The notes under the pieces: model-generated
Told to the model about the DNA's origin: nothing
Seen by the model: only the letters and a program-made list of their open reading frames with translations
The model's database searches: none
Translations under genes and position numbers: made by a program
Shown here: one piece after another, positions 15,039 through 23,383 of the stretch
Layout of the letters: every line of letters begins with the position of its first letter
Position numbering within the stretch: the stretch's first letter is position 1
Assembly (NCBI RefSeq): GCF_900100785.1
Contig: NZ_FNCP01000035.1
Location: forward strand, 1 to 37,810
DNA length: 37,810 nt
Direction of reading: 5' to 3'
Origin: Desulfosporosinus hippei DSM 8344
Lineage (GTDB): Bacteria > Bacillota > Desulfitobacteriia > Desulfitobacteriales > Desulfitobacteriaceae

Positions 15039-15692
15039 ATGCAAACTCCGGCTGAAATTTTAATAGTCACAGCTGTCGATGGTGAGAAAGAGGCAGTATT
15101 GAATGCCCTTGAAAACGATTCGAGGTTTAACGTCATAGTAGGAGGAGTCGGTGCGGTTGCGGTTGCTGTAAATACAAGTAGAGCGTTAACTGCTGACAAC
15201 TATCGTTTAGTTATTTGTGCAGGTATTGGAGGGGGGTTCCCGGGAAAAGCAGCAGTAGGATCACTCGTGGTAGCTACAGAATGTGTTGCTGCGGATCTAG
15301 GCGCTGAGACTCCGACAGGTTTCTGTAGTTTGGATGACTTGGGCTTTGGTTTTGCAAGTATTAAGACTGATTCTGGCATTGTAGAGCATCTGATGAAAGC
15401 CTTACAAAAGACTGAGTTGACGGTTCACTCCGGGCCGGTACTCACAGTTTCTACCATTACTGGCACTAGCGGAACAGCCAAAGCATTGTCTCATCGGACA
15501 AAGGGGGCGTCCGCTGAGGCAATGGAAGGATTCGGTGTAGGATTTGCCGCGCTTAGTCATGGTGTACCTTTTTTTGAGATTCGAGCAATCTCAAACGTGG
15601 TAGGCCCACGTGATCGGACATCTTGGAAAGTTAAAGAGGCACTGGATAATTTAGGGGTGGCTTGTAAGGTGCTAAGGGAGGTATTAGTATGA
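15039..15692 (+). CDS. mqnB: Futalosine hydrolase MqnB
   Basis: Hydrolyses futalosine to dehypoxanthinyl futalosine and hypoxanthine in the futalosine route to menaquinone. It is a nucleoside phosphorylase-fold protein of 217 residues: IVGGVGAVAVAVNTSRAL near the N-terminus, VICAGIGGGFPG (39-70 region), AADLGAETPTGF, and the C-terminal AEAMEGFGVGFAALSHGVPFFEIRAISN, where the Glu-Met-Glu type ribose-binding loop lies. ATG follows AAAAGGAG. The mqnD start overlaps its stop by 4 bp, so the two form a translationally coupled pair, which supports the assignment over a generic MTA/SAH nucleosidase. Confidence 0.92.
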   Translation: MQTPAEILIVTAVDGEKEAVLNALENDSRFNVIVGGVGAVAVAVNTSRALTADNYRLVICAGIGGGFPGKAAVGSLVVATECVAADLGAETPTGFCSLDDLGFGFASIKTDSGIVEHLMKALQKTELTVHSGPVLTVSTITGTSGTAKALSHRTKGASAEAMEGFGVGFAALSHGVPFFEIRAISNVVGPRDRTSWKVKEALDNLGVACKVLREVLV

Positions 15693-16528
15693 AAGTTGCA
15701 TTCTCTCCTTGTCCAAATGACACATTTGTTTTTCATGCTTGGGTACATGGGTTAATACCCGGCGCACCACGGATCGACGTAAAGTATGCCGATATTGATA
15801 TTACTAACAATCTGGCGGCCGCATCTAAGGATTTGGATGTTGTTAAAATCTCTTACGCTGCACTGCCCTGGGTTCTACCTGATTATGCTCTTTTGCCTTG
15901 TGGAGGGGCATTAGGTAAAGGGTGCGGACCGTTGCTATTGATGAGGAACACAAGCAAGCTTAATGGGCCGGCATATATACAGAACTGTCGAGTGGCTGTC
16001 CCTAGCGAGCGATCAACTGCCTATTTGCTATTCCGATTGTGGGCAGCTCAAAATGTGCCGGGTGGAGTCGGCGAAATTATTGTTCTTCCTTTTCATGAGA
16101 TTATGCCGGCGGTGCGCGATGGGTTAGTAGATATAGGTCTAGTAATTCACGAGGCTAGATTCACCTATCCTTCATATGGGCTTGCCCTTATGGTCGACTT
16201 AGGAGGGTGGTGGGAGCAGGAAACTAATCTGCCGATTCCTCTGGGAGCTATAGTAGCTCGGCGGTCACTAGATCTGACGGCAATTGCAGCTTGGATCAGG
16301 GCATCGGTTAGATATGCATGGGCTCACCCTAAGGAATCTAAAGAATACATACTATACCATAGTCAAGAGCTATCTGATGAAGTGACTCAAGCTCATATTA
16401 AACTCTACGTTAACGAATTTACGGAAAATATCAGTGAATTGGGATATAAAGCAGTAGCCACCTTGCTAGGGAAAGCAGCTCAAGAAGGGTTAGTGCCAAA
16501 AATCGATTGGGAAGCTCTGAAATACTAG
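15689..16528 (+). CDS. mqnD: 1,4-dihydroxy-6-naphthoate synthase MqnD
   Basis: Converts cyclic dehypoxanthinyl futalosine to 1,4-dihydroxy-6-naphthoate in menaquinone biosynthesis. It has the periplasmic-binding-protein-like fold of the family without a signal peptide. The N-terminus is diagnostic (KVAFSPCPNDTFVFHAWVHG), followed by DVVKISYAALPWVL, GGALGKGCGPLLL, RVAVPSERSTAYLLFRL and the catalytic-His region VIHEARFTYPSYGL. 279 residues is full length. It overlaps mqnB by 4 bp (ATGA). mqnA, mqnC and mqnE are not in the window. Menaquinone fits the NrfD-type respiratory module nearby. Confidence 0.94.
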   Translation: MKVAFSPCPNDTFVFHAWVHGLIPGAPRIDVKYADIDITNNLAAASKDLDVVKISYAALPWVLPDYALLPCGGALGKGCGPLLLMRNTSKLNGPAYIQNCRVAVPSERSTAYLLFRLWAAQNVPGGVGEIIVLPFHEIMPAVRDGLVDIGLVIHEARFTYPSYGLALMVDLGGWWEQETNLPIPLGAIVARRSLDLTAIAAWIRASVRYAWAHPKESKEYILYHSQELSDEVTQAHIKLYVNEFTENISELGYKAVATLLGKAAQEGLVPKIDWEALKY

Positions 16529-16636
16529 GGCGCCATTGGTGAATATTGACTTTGCTGGGGCATTTTATTGGGTGCTTCAGAATCTAGTGTATCAAGGATG
16601 ATGGGAAAAAGTACAAGCAAATATTATGGAATGTTA

Positions 16637-16665
16637 TACCATTAATGACAATAGTTGCATATAGT
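16637..16665 (+). promoter_or_regulatory. Possible SigK-type promoter for the coat-like gene
   Basis: TACC (16637-16640) and CATATAGT (16658-16665) fit the SigK pattern AC...CATANNNT with 17 bp between. The predicted start falls almost on the AAGGAGGTG ribosome site at 16672, giving a very short leader. The coat-like product supports it; the shortness of the motif argues for caution. Confidence 0.45.
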
Positions 16666-16688
16666 GAGGTTAAGGAGGTGAGTTTTCA

Positions 16689-16952
16689 ATGAATGGTAGT
16701 GGTTGTAAGCCGATTTGCTGTCCCCCGCAATACTGTGTCAGAGATTATTACGCTCAAAGAATGATACCTGTTATTCAACCGATTGTGACTATTAACCGTC
16801 AAAATATTGTCGATGTTCCACAATATTACTATCAACCAATTACTAGAAACGTCGTTGTTAACCAAGGTTTTCAAGGTCAAGGAGTTCAAGGTCAGGGTTT
16901 TCAAGGTCAAGGAGCTCAAGGTCAAGGGTATACCAATCGCCTCTTCTTTTAA
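16689..16952 (+). CDS. CotD-like spore coat protein
   Basis: 87 residues. The N-terminus is Cys/Pro-rich (CKPICCPPQYC), followed by a segment resembling the CotD-type core: MIPVIQPIVTINRQNIVDVPQYYYQP, then RNVVVN. The C-terminus is a Gln/Gly repeat (GFQGQGVQGQG, twice) encoded by two 30-bp direct repeats. Cys plus Tyr/Gln-rich composition suits disulfide or dityrosine and transglutaminase cross-linking in the coat, which is inference. ATG has an ideal AAGGAGGTG site; a SigK-like promoter lies just upstream and a very strong terminator follows, so it is monocistronic. The family call rests on composition and a short core, not on catalytic residues. Confidence 0.72.
   Translation: MNGSGCKPICCPPQYCVRDYYAQRMIPVIQPIVTINRQNIVDVPQYYYQPITRNVVVNQGFQGQGVQGQGFQGQGAQGQGYTNRLFF
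16866..16925 (+). repeat. Two tandem 30-bp repeats coding the Gln/Gly tail
   Basis: Unit 1 (16866-16895) and unit 2 (16896-16925) begin GGTTTTCAAGGTCAAGGAG and differ at two bases. Each codes GFQGQGxQGQ. Such in-frame repeats change copy number easily by slippage, so tail length may vary between strains. Confidence 0.85.
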
Positions 16953-16966
16953 GTAATGGAATAGTA

Positions 16967-17009
16967 AACAACAAACCACGCTCATCTAAAGCGTGGTTTG
17001 TTGTTGTTT
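16967..17009. terminator. Strong intrinsic terminator
   Basis: A 16-bp perfect stem: AACAACAAACCACGCT pairs with AGCGTGGTTTGTTGTT around a CATCTAA loop, then GTTT. It ends the coat-like gene. Confidence 0.9.
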
Positions 17010-17116
17010 AGGTTCTAGTAAAAATGAGATGTAGAGTTTATAATGTCAAGGAGTGAGCTAAGAATCATATTTAATAAACCGTAGAACCGAATGAGGTTAA
17101 GAAGGAAGTATGTGAA

Positions 17117-18031
17117 ATGTCAAAAATCGACCGAATTTTGGCAGCAACCCGATTTGAAAAAGTGGATCGTATTCCTAAAGGGGAGTTTTATCTTGAGGAT
17201 GGCTTGATTATTGAATTGCTGGGACTAAAGAATAGAGTAACATTTAATGACAGAATTGAGGCCTGTGAACGTTGCAAACTTGATGCCCTAGCATTTTCTC
17301 CTTCTTTGTCCCTGAATGCCGAGAACCGGGTGTGGGAAGGAATTGAGCAATGGCGAAAAGAGACCGACTTTTTTATTTTTGCAATAATTGATGGCCCTTT
17401 TCAAGGGGCGGCTAAACGTTTCACTTCGTTTACCGATTATTTGCTTGCGATCGCTAAAGGGGACTCCATGATCCCTGAACTAGTCTCGAAAGCTATAGCT
17501 GCTAACGTTGAGCTAGGATTGCAGGCCTTAGCTTCAGGTGCGAATGGAATAATTATTGCGGATGATATTGCATATCAAAATGGAACGTTTATATCCCCCT
17601 CGGCTCTCCGTAAATACTTTTTCCCTGGTCTAGCCGAGCAAGTAAATGTTTTAAGGAGAGAAAAAGTTCCGGTTTTCTTTCATGCTGATGGGAATTTATT
17701 GTCCGTATTAACTGACATTATTAATTGTGGCGTTGATGGATTACATTCTCTTGATTTTTCTTCATTATCTGACATCGAGAAAGTCAGAATGGCTACAGCT
17801 AATAAACTTTGTTTAATGGGCGGATATGATCTGGGTTGGTTTGAAGCAGAAAATAGGGCAGAGAAGGCTTTGCAATTATTGGAAGTAACGTCCTCAGGGA
17901 AATTGGGAAAAGGACACATCTTCGGTAGTAGTGCCGGAATTTTGGGAAGTACTCTAAAGGCTAATCAGGTACTCGATGTATACCAGTATGTAGATAACCT
18001 TCCAGTTAAGGAATTAGGGTCAAAATACTGA
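17117..18031 (+). CDS. Uroporphyrinogen decarboxylase (UroD/MtaA-like) family protein
   Basis: 304 residues with the UroD TIM-barrel pattern: an N-terminal MSKIDRILAATRFEKVDRIP, the middle strand GANGIIIADDIAYQNG, ISPSALRKYFFPGLAEQV, VFFHADGN, CGVDGLHSLDF and LMGGYDL. In strict anaerobes such proteins are more often corrinoid or coenzyme methyltransferases (MtaA/CmuA type) than true HemE. The short length and the lack of an obvious HemE N-terminal RQAGRY-type motif favour a methyltransferase-like role. No corrinoid protein is adjacent; a RACo-like corrinoid activator lies 5 kb downstream but is not in the same unit. ATG 17117 follows AAGGAAG at 10 nt. Substrate unknown. Confidence 0.82.
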   Translation: MSKIDRILAATRFEKVDRIPKGEFYLEDGLIIELLGLKNRVTFNDRIEACERCKLDALAFSPSLSLNAENRVWEGIEQWRKETDFFIFAIIDGPFQGAAKRFTSFTDYLLAIAKGDSMIPELVSKAIAANVELGLQALASGANGIIIADDIAYQNGTFISPSALRKYFFPGLAEQVNVLRREKVPVFFHADGNLLSVLTDIINCGVDGLHSLDFSSLSDIEKVRMATANKLCLMGGYDLGWFEAENRAEKALQLLEVTSSGKLGKGHIFGSSAGILGSTLKANQVLDVYQYVDNLPVKELGSKY

Positions 18032-18132
18032 GGAGAAAAAACTCTAGACAATTAGATAGTAGTTCGTTAGAATATATAACGTAGAGAGCTTGTGAGCTGT
18101 TTCGCAGGTTGTAGTAAGGTAGACTCTGTTAT

Positions 18133-18160
18133 TTTAGGAAACAAAGTTTCACCATATAAT
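18133..18160 (+). promoter_or_regulatory. Promoter candidate for paaK with a small palindrome in the spacer
   Basis: A perfect TATAAT (18155-18160) has a weak -35 TTTAGG (18133-18138) 16 bp upstream. The spacer holds the palindrome GAAAC-AAA-GTTTC (18138-18150), a possible operator. It would start a leader of about 130 nt before paaK. The stretch 18032-18130 shows no gene. Confidence 0.4.
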
Positions 18161-18186
18161 CCACTAGAATGGAAGGATGGGAGAAT

Positions 18187-18234
18187 ATGACGCATTTTGC
18201 GATTGTGTGTAATAGCTATCTTTATTCGTGGTAG
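18187..18234 (+). CDS. Possible leader peptide rich in aromatic residues
   Basis: A 15-codon frame, MTHFAIVCNSYLYSW, starts at ATG 18187 with GGAAGG 10 nt and GGGAG 3 nt upstream. It contains Phe, two Tyr and a final Trp codon, and its last eight codons run through the terminator hairpin at 18211-18239; the TAG stop forms the start of the 3' arm. Ribosomes pausing at the Tyr/Trp codons would block the hairpin. This would be a sensible attenuator for an arylacetate-activating enzyme, but the frame is short and could arise by chance. Confidence 0.35.
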   Translation: MTHFAIVCNSYLYSW

Positions 18235-18250
18235 CTATTTTTTGTTTGTT
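18211..18250 (+). terminator. Intrinsic terminator in the paaK leader
   Basis: AATAGCTA (18211-18218) pairs perfectly with TAGCTATT (18232-18239) around a 13-nt loop, followed by TTTTGTTTGTTTTT. It may end read-through from the UroD-family gene or act as an attenuator of paaK, which starts 50 bp later. Confidence 0.8.
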
Positions 18251-18299
18251 TTTAAAATTTGTGAAATATAGTTAAATCCCAAAAAGTGAGGTTGGTATT

Positions 18300-19607
18300 G
18301 TGATTTGGAACTCTGAGCAAGAATGTATGAACCGTAATCGATTAGAAGAACTTCAATTGGAACGTTTAAAGTGGACAGTTAACAGGGTGTACAACAAGGT
18401 ACCTCATTATCGAGATGCATTTGAGAAATTAGGGATATTTCCTGAGAATATTAAATCCTTAGACGATCTCAAGCACTTGCCATTTACAACAAAGGATGAT
18501 TTGCGCAGCAATTATCCTTTTGGTCTCTTTGCTGTACCTCAGAGAGAATTGGTTCGGGTTCATGCTTCATCGGGCACCACTGGGCGTCCTGTGGTAGTGG
18601 GATATACAGCTAATGATTTGAATACTTGGACTGACCTGACGGCCCGGATGGTTAGCTTAGCGGGAGTTACTTCTGAAGATGTTGCCCAAATTGCGTTTAA
18701 TTATGGTCTATTTACCGGTGGCTTTGGTTTACACTATGGACTAGAGAGGGCTGGAGCGTTAGTAGTCCCTGTTTCGGGAGGTAATACAGAACGGCAGCTT
18801 ATGTTAATGCAGGATTTTGGAACAACGGTGCTGATATCCACACCGAGTTATTCGTTGTACATTGCGGAAGTTGCGGAAAAGATGGGCATTGATATTTCAT
18901 CTTTAAAGTTAAAAATTGGGCTTTTCGGTGGAGAACCTTGGACTGAAGAAATGCGCACAGAAATTGAATCCAGGCTTCAAATTACCGCTACAGATAACTA
19001 TGGCCTCAGCGAAGTCATGGGTCCGGGGGTTGCTGGGGAATGCACTTGCAAATGCGGTCATCATATTGCAGAGGATCATTTTATCGTTGAAACAATTGAT
19101 CCGGAGACAGGGGAAGTCCTTAAACCGGGAGAGGAAGGAGAACTGGTCTTTACATCCCTGACCAAAGAAGCCTTTCCGGTAATACGTTTTCGGACAAAAG
19201 ATATTTCACGCATTAACCAGGAGCCATGTCAGTGTGGGCGAACTACGGCACGTATGCGGAAAATTATCGGGCGAACTGATGACATGCTTATTATCCGGGG
19301 CGTAAATGTTTTTCCTTCACAGATCGAAAGTGTTCTCATGACGATAGAGGGGATTGGCCCACACTATCTGATTAATGTGCACAGACGCAACTTCCTTGAC
19401 GAGCTGGAGGTAGTAGTGGAGCTTACCCGTGAGGATTTGCTTGAACCCTATTCAAAGCTAGAAGACTTCTCAAGCTACATTCGCCAGAAGCTACACAGTG
19501 TGCTTTCGATTAATGTTCGCCTGAAGATTGTTCAGCCAGGAACCTTGGAAAGGGGAGCCGGTAAGGCAAAACGGGTCTTCGATTATCGGAATCAGTCTGC
19601 GAAATAA
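18300..19607 (+). CDS. paaK: Arylacetate (phenylacetate)-CoA ligase
   Basis: AMP-forming acyl-CoA ligase that activates phenylacetate, and in anaerobes often indoleacetate or hydroxyphenylacetate, to the CoA thioester. Family features over 435 residues: the N-terminal YNKVPHYRDAFEKLGI, the ATP-binding P-loop HASSGTTGRPVVVGYT, FNYGLFTGGFGLHYGLERAG, the adenine motif TDNYGLSEVMGPGVAGEC and the hinge RTDDMLIIRGVNVFPSQIE. Two Cys pairs (CTCKCGHH and CQCGR) are typical of the anaerobic subgroup and may bind zinc. Start is GTG 18300 with GTGAGG upstream. The LctP-type permease frame follows closely, suggesting a salvage unit for aryl acids. With indolepyruvate ferredoxin oxidoreductase such a ligase could feed aromatic amino acid synthesis; that enzyme is not in the window. 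Confidence 0.92.
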   Translation: MIWNSEQECMNRNRLEELQLERLKWTVNRVYNKVPHYRDAFEKLGIFPENIKSLDDLKHLPFTTKDDLRSNYPFGLFAVPQRELVRVHASSGTTGRPVVVGYTANDLNTWTDLTARMVSLAGVTSEDVAQIAFNYGLFTGGFGLHYGLERAGALVVPVSGGNTERQLMLMQDFGTTVLISTPSYSLYIAEVAEKMGIDISSLKLKIGLFGGEPWTEEMRTEIESRLQITATDNYGLSEVMGPGVAGECTCKCGHHIAEDHFIVETIDPETGEVLKPGEEGELVFTSLTKEAFPVIRFRTKDISRINQEPCQCGRTTARMRKIIGRTDDMLIIRGVNVFPSQIESVLMTIEGIGPHYLINVHRRNFLDELEVVVELTREDLLEPYSKLEDFSSYIRQKLHSVLSINVRLKIVQPGTLERGAGKAKRVFDYRNQSAK

Positions 19608-19709
19608 AGTTGTGCTGAATTGTATAATGGTGGAAGTAAGGGATTTGGCTCGGATATTAGGGGGTTAATCCTAGGATATACAAATCTAAATGAAGTGGAG
19701 TTGTTAATT

Positions 19710-21308
19710 GTGGTGCCCGTTAGTTCACTTTTGCTAACATTAATCCCTATTGTAGTTATCATAGCAATGCTTGTAATCTGGAAAAAGCCTGCAGATATAA
19801 GTGGTATTGTTGGTTGGGTTGTTGTCTCGATTATTGCATTCTTTTTTTTCCAAACGAACTTGGAAGTCTTGATTAGGTCAACCATAACCGGGGTAGTCAG
19901 ATCCTTCGCTGTTTCTTTAGTTGTGGCGGCTTCTTTATTACAAATGGCTTATATGGAAAAGACCGGGGCCCTCAAAAGAATAATTATTTTTATTAAAACA
20001 ATTGCCTGTGAAAATAAAGCGGTACAAATCATGATGATTAACATTGGTTTTGGAACTTTAATGGTTTCAGTGGGAGCAACACCTGTCTCACTGCTTCCGC
20101 CCATTATGTTGGCCCTGGGTTATTCCACCTATGTTTCCATCGCTCTACCCTGCATAGGATATGATGCTCTGTGCACCTACGCCTTGTTAGGAGCTCCTAT
20201 TGTCGTCTTTGTAGACGTAGCCAATTCATTTCTGGGACAGGGCCATGAAATAAGTTTATCTCAGGCAGGAAGTGTCTTTTTTATGTTTCTGCCGGTTATT
20301 TCAACTCTAATAGGATTTTGCATGCTTTGGATTGTCGGGCGTTGGCAGGGGATAAAAGATGGTTGGTTGCCTGTAGTTATTACTGGAGCGGTAATTGCTG
20401 CTGTGTCATTTTTCACAAATAAAGTAGACCGATTAGTGGTTCTGACCGGAATTATGTGTGGTGCTGCAGTCATTATTGTAATGTCATTATATCTCTTGTC
20501 CACGGGGAAAAAGATAATTGATAAAAGTCGATTAACAAAAGAAGAATTAGACTATGAGAAAAGCTATCCCTTTTGGAAGGCCTTGACACCTTGGGGACTT
20601 CTGGTGATTTTAATATTAGGATTGAACCTTCCCACTGATATGTTTAATCTTTTATATAGGGAAATCACTCTTCCCTTAGCTGGGTTATCGGCTGATGGCA
20701 AGCCCATTGTGACACGAGCTTTATGGAACGCTTATACCTGGATTTTTGTAAGCACCTTCCTCTCCATGATCTTCATTAAACCTACAAAGACACAACTGAG
20801 AGAAACCTTTAGCTTGTGGTGGAAGAGAGCCCCTAGACCAGTATTTGCGGCAATTATCTTCTTCGTTATTGGGGAGATTATGAATATGTCCGGCTTTGAT
20901 ATGACTTCTAATAAATATGCAGTAGCAAGTATGGTTCAAATTTTGGCTAATTTCTCTTCTCAAATCTTCAGTGATGCTTATGGGTCGGTTGTAGCCTTTA
21001 TTGGCTTGTTGGGGGGATTTATTACCGGCAGCGAAGCATCCACAATAGCCATGTTTGCAACTTATACTCTTAAGACTTCAAATATGCTTCATATGGGATT
21101 ACTGGAAATGTTGATCATTACTGCAGGCTTAGCCTTTGGAGGAGGCTTAGCAAGTGTTATTTCACCGGCAAAGCTTCAGAATGCTTCTGCAGCCATCGAT
21201 AAATTGGGGGAAGAGACTGCGGTTATTCGAATTGCTTTTGTATTTGCCATTTTATTGACTGCTGTGACCGCAGCGTTAGTTATGGTGTTTCTGGGGGTTT
21301 TAGTCTGA
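19710..21308 (+). CDS. LctP-family (L-lactate permease-like) organic acid transporter
   Basis: Multi-pass membrane carrier related to lactate/glycolate permeases, about 532 residues with some 12-14 hydrophobic helices. Family segments include SVGATPVSLLPPIMLALGYS, IGYDALCTYALLGAPIV, GGFITGSEASTIAMFATYTLK and the C-terminal LASVISPAKLQNASAAI. Some positions differ from classical LctP, so the substrate may not be lactate. I start at GTG 19710, preceded by GTGGAG and directly ahead of the first helix; the frame is open to TTG 19620, which has no ribosome site. It lies about 100 bp downstream of paaK with no terminator between, so uptake of arylacetates or related monocarboxylates is a reasonable hypothesis. 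A terminator follows at 21357. Confidence 0.8.
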   Translation: MVPVSSLLLTLIPIVVIIAMLVIWKKPADISGIVGWVVVSIIAFFFFQTNLEVLIRSTITGVVRSFAVSLVVAASLLQMAYMEKTGALKRIIIFIKTIACENKAVQIMMINIGFGTLMVSVGATPVSLLPPIMLALGYSTYVSIALPCIGYDALCTYALLGAPIVVFVDVANSFLGQGHEISLSQAGSVFFMFLPVISTLIGFCMLWIVGRWQGIKDGWLPVVITGAVIAAVSFFTNKVDRLVVLTGIMCGAAVIIVMSLYLLSTGKKIIDKSRLTKEELDYEKSYPFWKALTPWGLLVILILGLNLPTDMFNLLYREITLPLAGLSADGKPIVTRALWNAYTWIFVSTFLSMIFIKPTKTQLRETFSLWWKRAPRPVFAAIIFFVIGEIMNMSGFDMTSNKYAVASMVQILANFSSQIFSDAYGSVVAFIGLLGGFITGSEASTIAMFATYTLKTSNMLHMGLLEMLIITAGLAFGGGLASVISPAKLQNASAAIDKLGEETAVIRIAFVFAILLTAVTAALVMVFLGVLV

Positions 21309-21356
21309 AGCACTTAGTATTAGTTTTTCTTAAGCATGGTAAATGAAACCAAGTAG

Positions 21357-21400
21357 AGTCCATTATCCTTCAGTTAGACAAGGAGTGGACTTTTCTTTGT
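21357..21400 (+). terminator. Intrinsic terminator of paaK-permease
   Basis: AGTCCA..TCCTT pairs with AAGGA.TGGACT (6 + 5 bp with a small internal loop), followed by TTTCTTTGTTT. Confidence 0.8.
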
Positions 21401-21573
21401 TTCTAAGAAGTTCGTATATGGAAAAAATTATATAATAAATATAGAGTGATCTACCTAAACCCTGTTCGAAGTTATATAATCAAATTATGATATTAATAGC
21501 TTTTCGAAAGAGATTAATCTCAGGAGCCGCATTGTGGGGTGTGTTTGTGCAAAAGTGTCAATTGGAGACGAGG

Positions 21574-22470
21574 ATGACGATTAAGTCATGTTCAAGTCTA
21601 AGTAAAAGGGCTATTGAGGATGTACTCAACTTAGAAAGTGTTTGTATGGATCACGATAATCTTCAAGGAAGCTTTTTTTTAGATCCGTCTTTAAACTTCA
21701 ATCATCGGATTAAGAGCTTTTTTTTACTCTATGATAAAAGTAATCTAATAAGTATGTTGTCTATGTTCATTCCAACAGAACTTGAAGCAGAGATTACAGC
21801 TTACACTCTACCTAAGTTCAGAGGGAAAGGTTTTTTTAAATCATTACTAGCAAAAGCAGTTAAAGAATTAGGCGAATTTAATGTCCCGGAAGTATTATTT
21901 GTATGTGAAAGCTCTTCAGTTGCCGGTAAACGAGTTGTTGATTCTTTCGAAGCAGGTTATGATCATACCGAGTACTATATGAGCTTAGATAATGTAAGTT
22001 ATACTAGTTTACAAGAGTATCGTCTACGACTTTTGAAGGTAGAGAAAAAAGATCTGGAAAAGACGATAATAACTAATATGAAGGTTTTTAGTGATAGCTA
22101 TGAAGAATCTGAGAATCTAATTATTAATCGCTTTAAATTAAAGCATAGAGAACAATTTCTAGGGATTCTAGGTGAAGTGATTATTGGTATAGTTTCCGTA
22201 AACCTAGAGGGTGAAGGTGTGTCGATATTTGGACTTGGTATTGAACCTGAATACCGTTGTAAAGGCTATGGAAAAGAACTTTTGCATCTTATCATCGATA
22301 ATTTATTGCAAAGAGGCAGATCCGAGATCAATATTGAAGTAAATAGTGAGAATGCCGAGGCGTTAAAGCTTTATAAAAGCACGGGTTTTCATATAGAAAT
22401 AGCTTACGAGTACTACCGCTTAAAACTTGTGAAAGAAGTGATAGAGAAACTCAGTAGCCAGAGCAGTTAA
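21574..22470 (+). CDS. Tandem GNAT-domain N-acetyltransferase
   Basis: Soluble protein of 298 residues with two GNAT folds. The first (about 1-155) has the degenerate acetyl-CoA loop PKFRGKGFFKSLLAKA. The second (about 160-290) has a canonical one, EPEYRCKGYGKELLHLI, with ENAEALKLYKSTGFHIE, the usual helix-4 signature. Only the second repeat looks fully competent. I start at ATG 21574, which has GGAG 6 nt upstream and begins directly before the first helix; the frame is open back to 21487. The substrate is unknown. It precedes the NRDE protein by 55 bp and may be cotranscribed. Confidence 0.85.
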   Translation: MTIKSCSSLSKRAIEDVLNLESVCMDHDNLQGSFFLDPSLNFNHRIKSFFLLYDKSNLISMLSMFIPTELEAEITAYTLPKFRGKGFFKSLLAKAVKELGEFNVPEVLFVCESSSVAGKRVVDSFEAGYDHTEYYMSLDNVSYTSLQEYRLRLLKVEKKDLEKTIITNMKVFSDSYEESENLIINRFKLKHREQFLGILGEVIIGIVSVNLEGEGVSIFGLGIEPEYRCKGYGKELLHLIIDNLLQRGRSEINIEVNSENAEALKLYKSTGFHIEIAYEYYRLKLVKEVIEKLSSQSS

Positions 22471-22525
22471 AAAGAGAGAAAGTTTGGTAAGGTATATCTT
22501 GCAAAGGAGAGGGAGGGTAGATTCG

Positions 22526-23296
22526 ATGTGCTTGATTATTTTCGCCTATGACTGCCACCCAAACTATCGATTAATTCTTGCGGCAAATAGAGATGAATAC
22601 TTCCGACGACCAACTGAAAAGGCTCATTTTTGGGAGACTCATCCCTGGGTTTTGGCTGGCAGAGATTTAGAGATGCTTGGAACTTGGATGGGGATAACTC
22701 GTTCAGGACGTTTAGCTGCCCTAACAAATTTTAGAGATCCATCGTTGCTACTTACTGATCCTAAATCTAGGGGCACCTTGGTCAGCAACTTCTTATGCCT
22801 GAATGAACCCCCAATCAGCTATTTGCGGGATGTAAATAGTTATCAAGGAAGTTACAATCCGTTTAACCTTATTGTTGGAGATTCCTCGTGTTTGCTATAT
22901 TATTCCCAACAAACAGGGGAGACGCAAGAACTCAACCCGGGAATATATGGTCTCAGTAATCATCTCTTAGATACTTCTTGGCCTAAAGTTCTAAAAAGCA
23001 AACAAAAACTAGCGAGATACATAGAAAGTAGACCTACCATCAAAACTGACCCTCTTTTTGAAATCTTACTTGATGAGGAAAAGGCCAATGATCACGACCT
23101 ACCTAATACTGGAATTGATTACGAACTGGAAAAGCTACTATCTTCGATCTTTATTAGAGGTACGGTTTATGGAACAAGATCTTCGACGGTCTTATTAATT
23201 GCTCGAAACAATCGGGTAACCTTCAGGGAAAAGAGTTTCTCTCCCGGTCAGAAATCATTTGTTGAGGTAGTCCATGAGTTTGAAGTGGCGGACTAA
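22526..23296 (+). CDS. NRDE/TANGO2-family protein (Ntn-hydrolase-like)
   Basis: 256 residues of the TANGO2/NRDE family, named for the Asn-Arg-Asp-Glu motif, which is visible as AANRDEYFRRPTE. The protein begins Met-Cys, so removal of Met exposes Cys as an N-terminal nucleophile, as in Ntn hydrolases. This supports ATG 22526 over the upstream frame start at 22484; GAGGGAGGG is at ribosome-site distance. Other family features are GRDLEMLGTWMGITRSGRLAALTNFRDP, FNLIVGD, GIYGLSNHLLDTSWPKV and the C-terminal TVYGTRSSTVLLI. The reaction is not established; in eukaryotes TANGO2 is linked to heme or lipid metabolism. Confidence 0.9.
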   Translation: MCLIIFAYDCHPNYRLILAANRDEYFRRPTEKAHFWETHPWVLAGRDLEMLGTWMGITRSGRLAALTNFRDPSLLLTDPKSRGTLVSNFLCLNEPPISYLRDVNSYQGSYNPFNLIVGDSSCLLYYSQQTGETQELNPGIYGLSNHLLDTSWPKVLKSKQKLARYIESRPTIKTDPLFEILLDEEKANDHDLPNTGIDYELEKLLSSIFIRGTVYGTRSSTVLLIARNNRVTFREKSFSPGQKSFVEVVHEFEVAD

Positions 23297-23383
23297 GGGG
23301 CGTAGGTAAGGCTTACCGACTTAGTCTATCGAGTAGAGTTCATTTACTTCTCAATAAAAATTTTTTTTAAAGAGGTATTAATA

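Noticed and set aside
16866-16925. Short direct repeats as a CRISPR array
   Set aside because: The two 30-bp units are contiguous without spacers and code in frame for the coat protein tail.
17117-18031. HemE uroporphyrinogen decarboxylase of heme synthesis
   Set aside because: Too short, and the N-terminal HemE arginine motif is not seen; a UroD-fold methyltransferase is more likely in this anaerobe.
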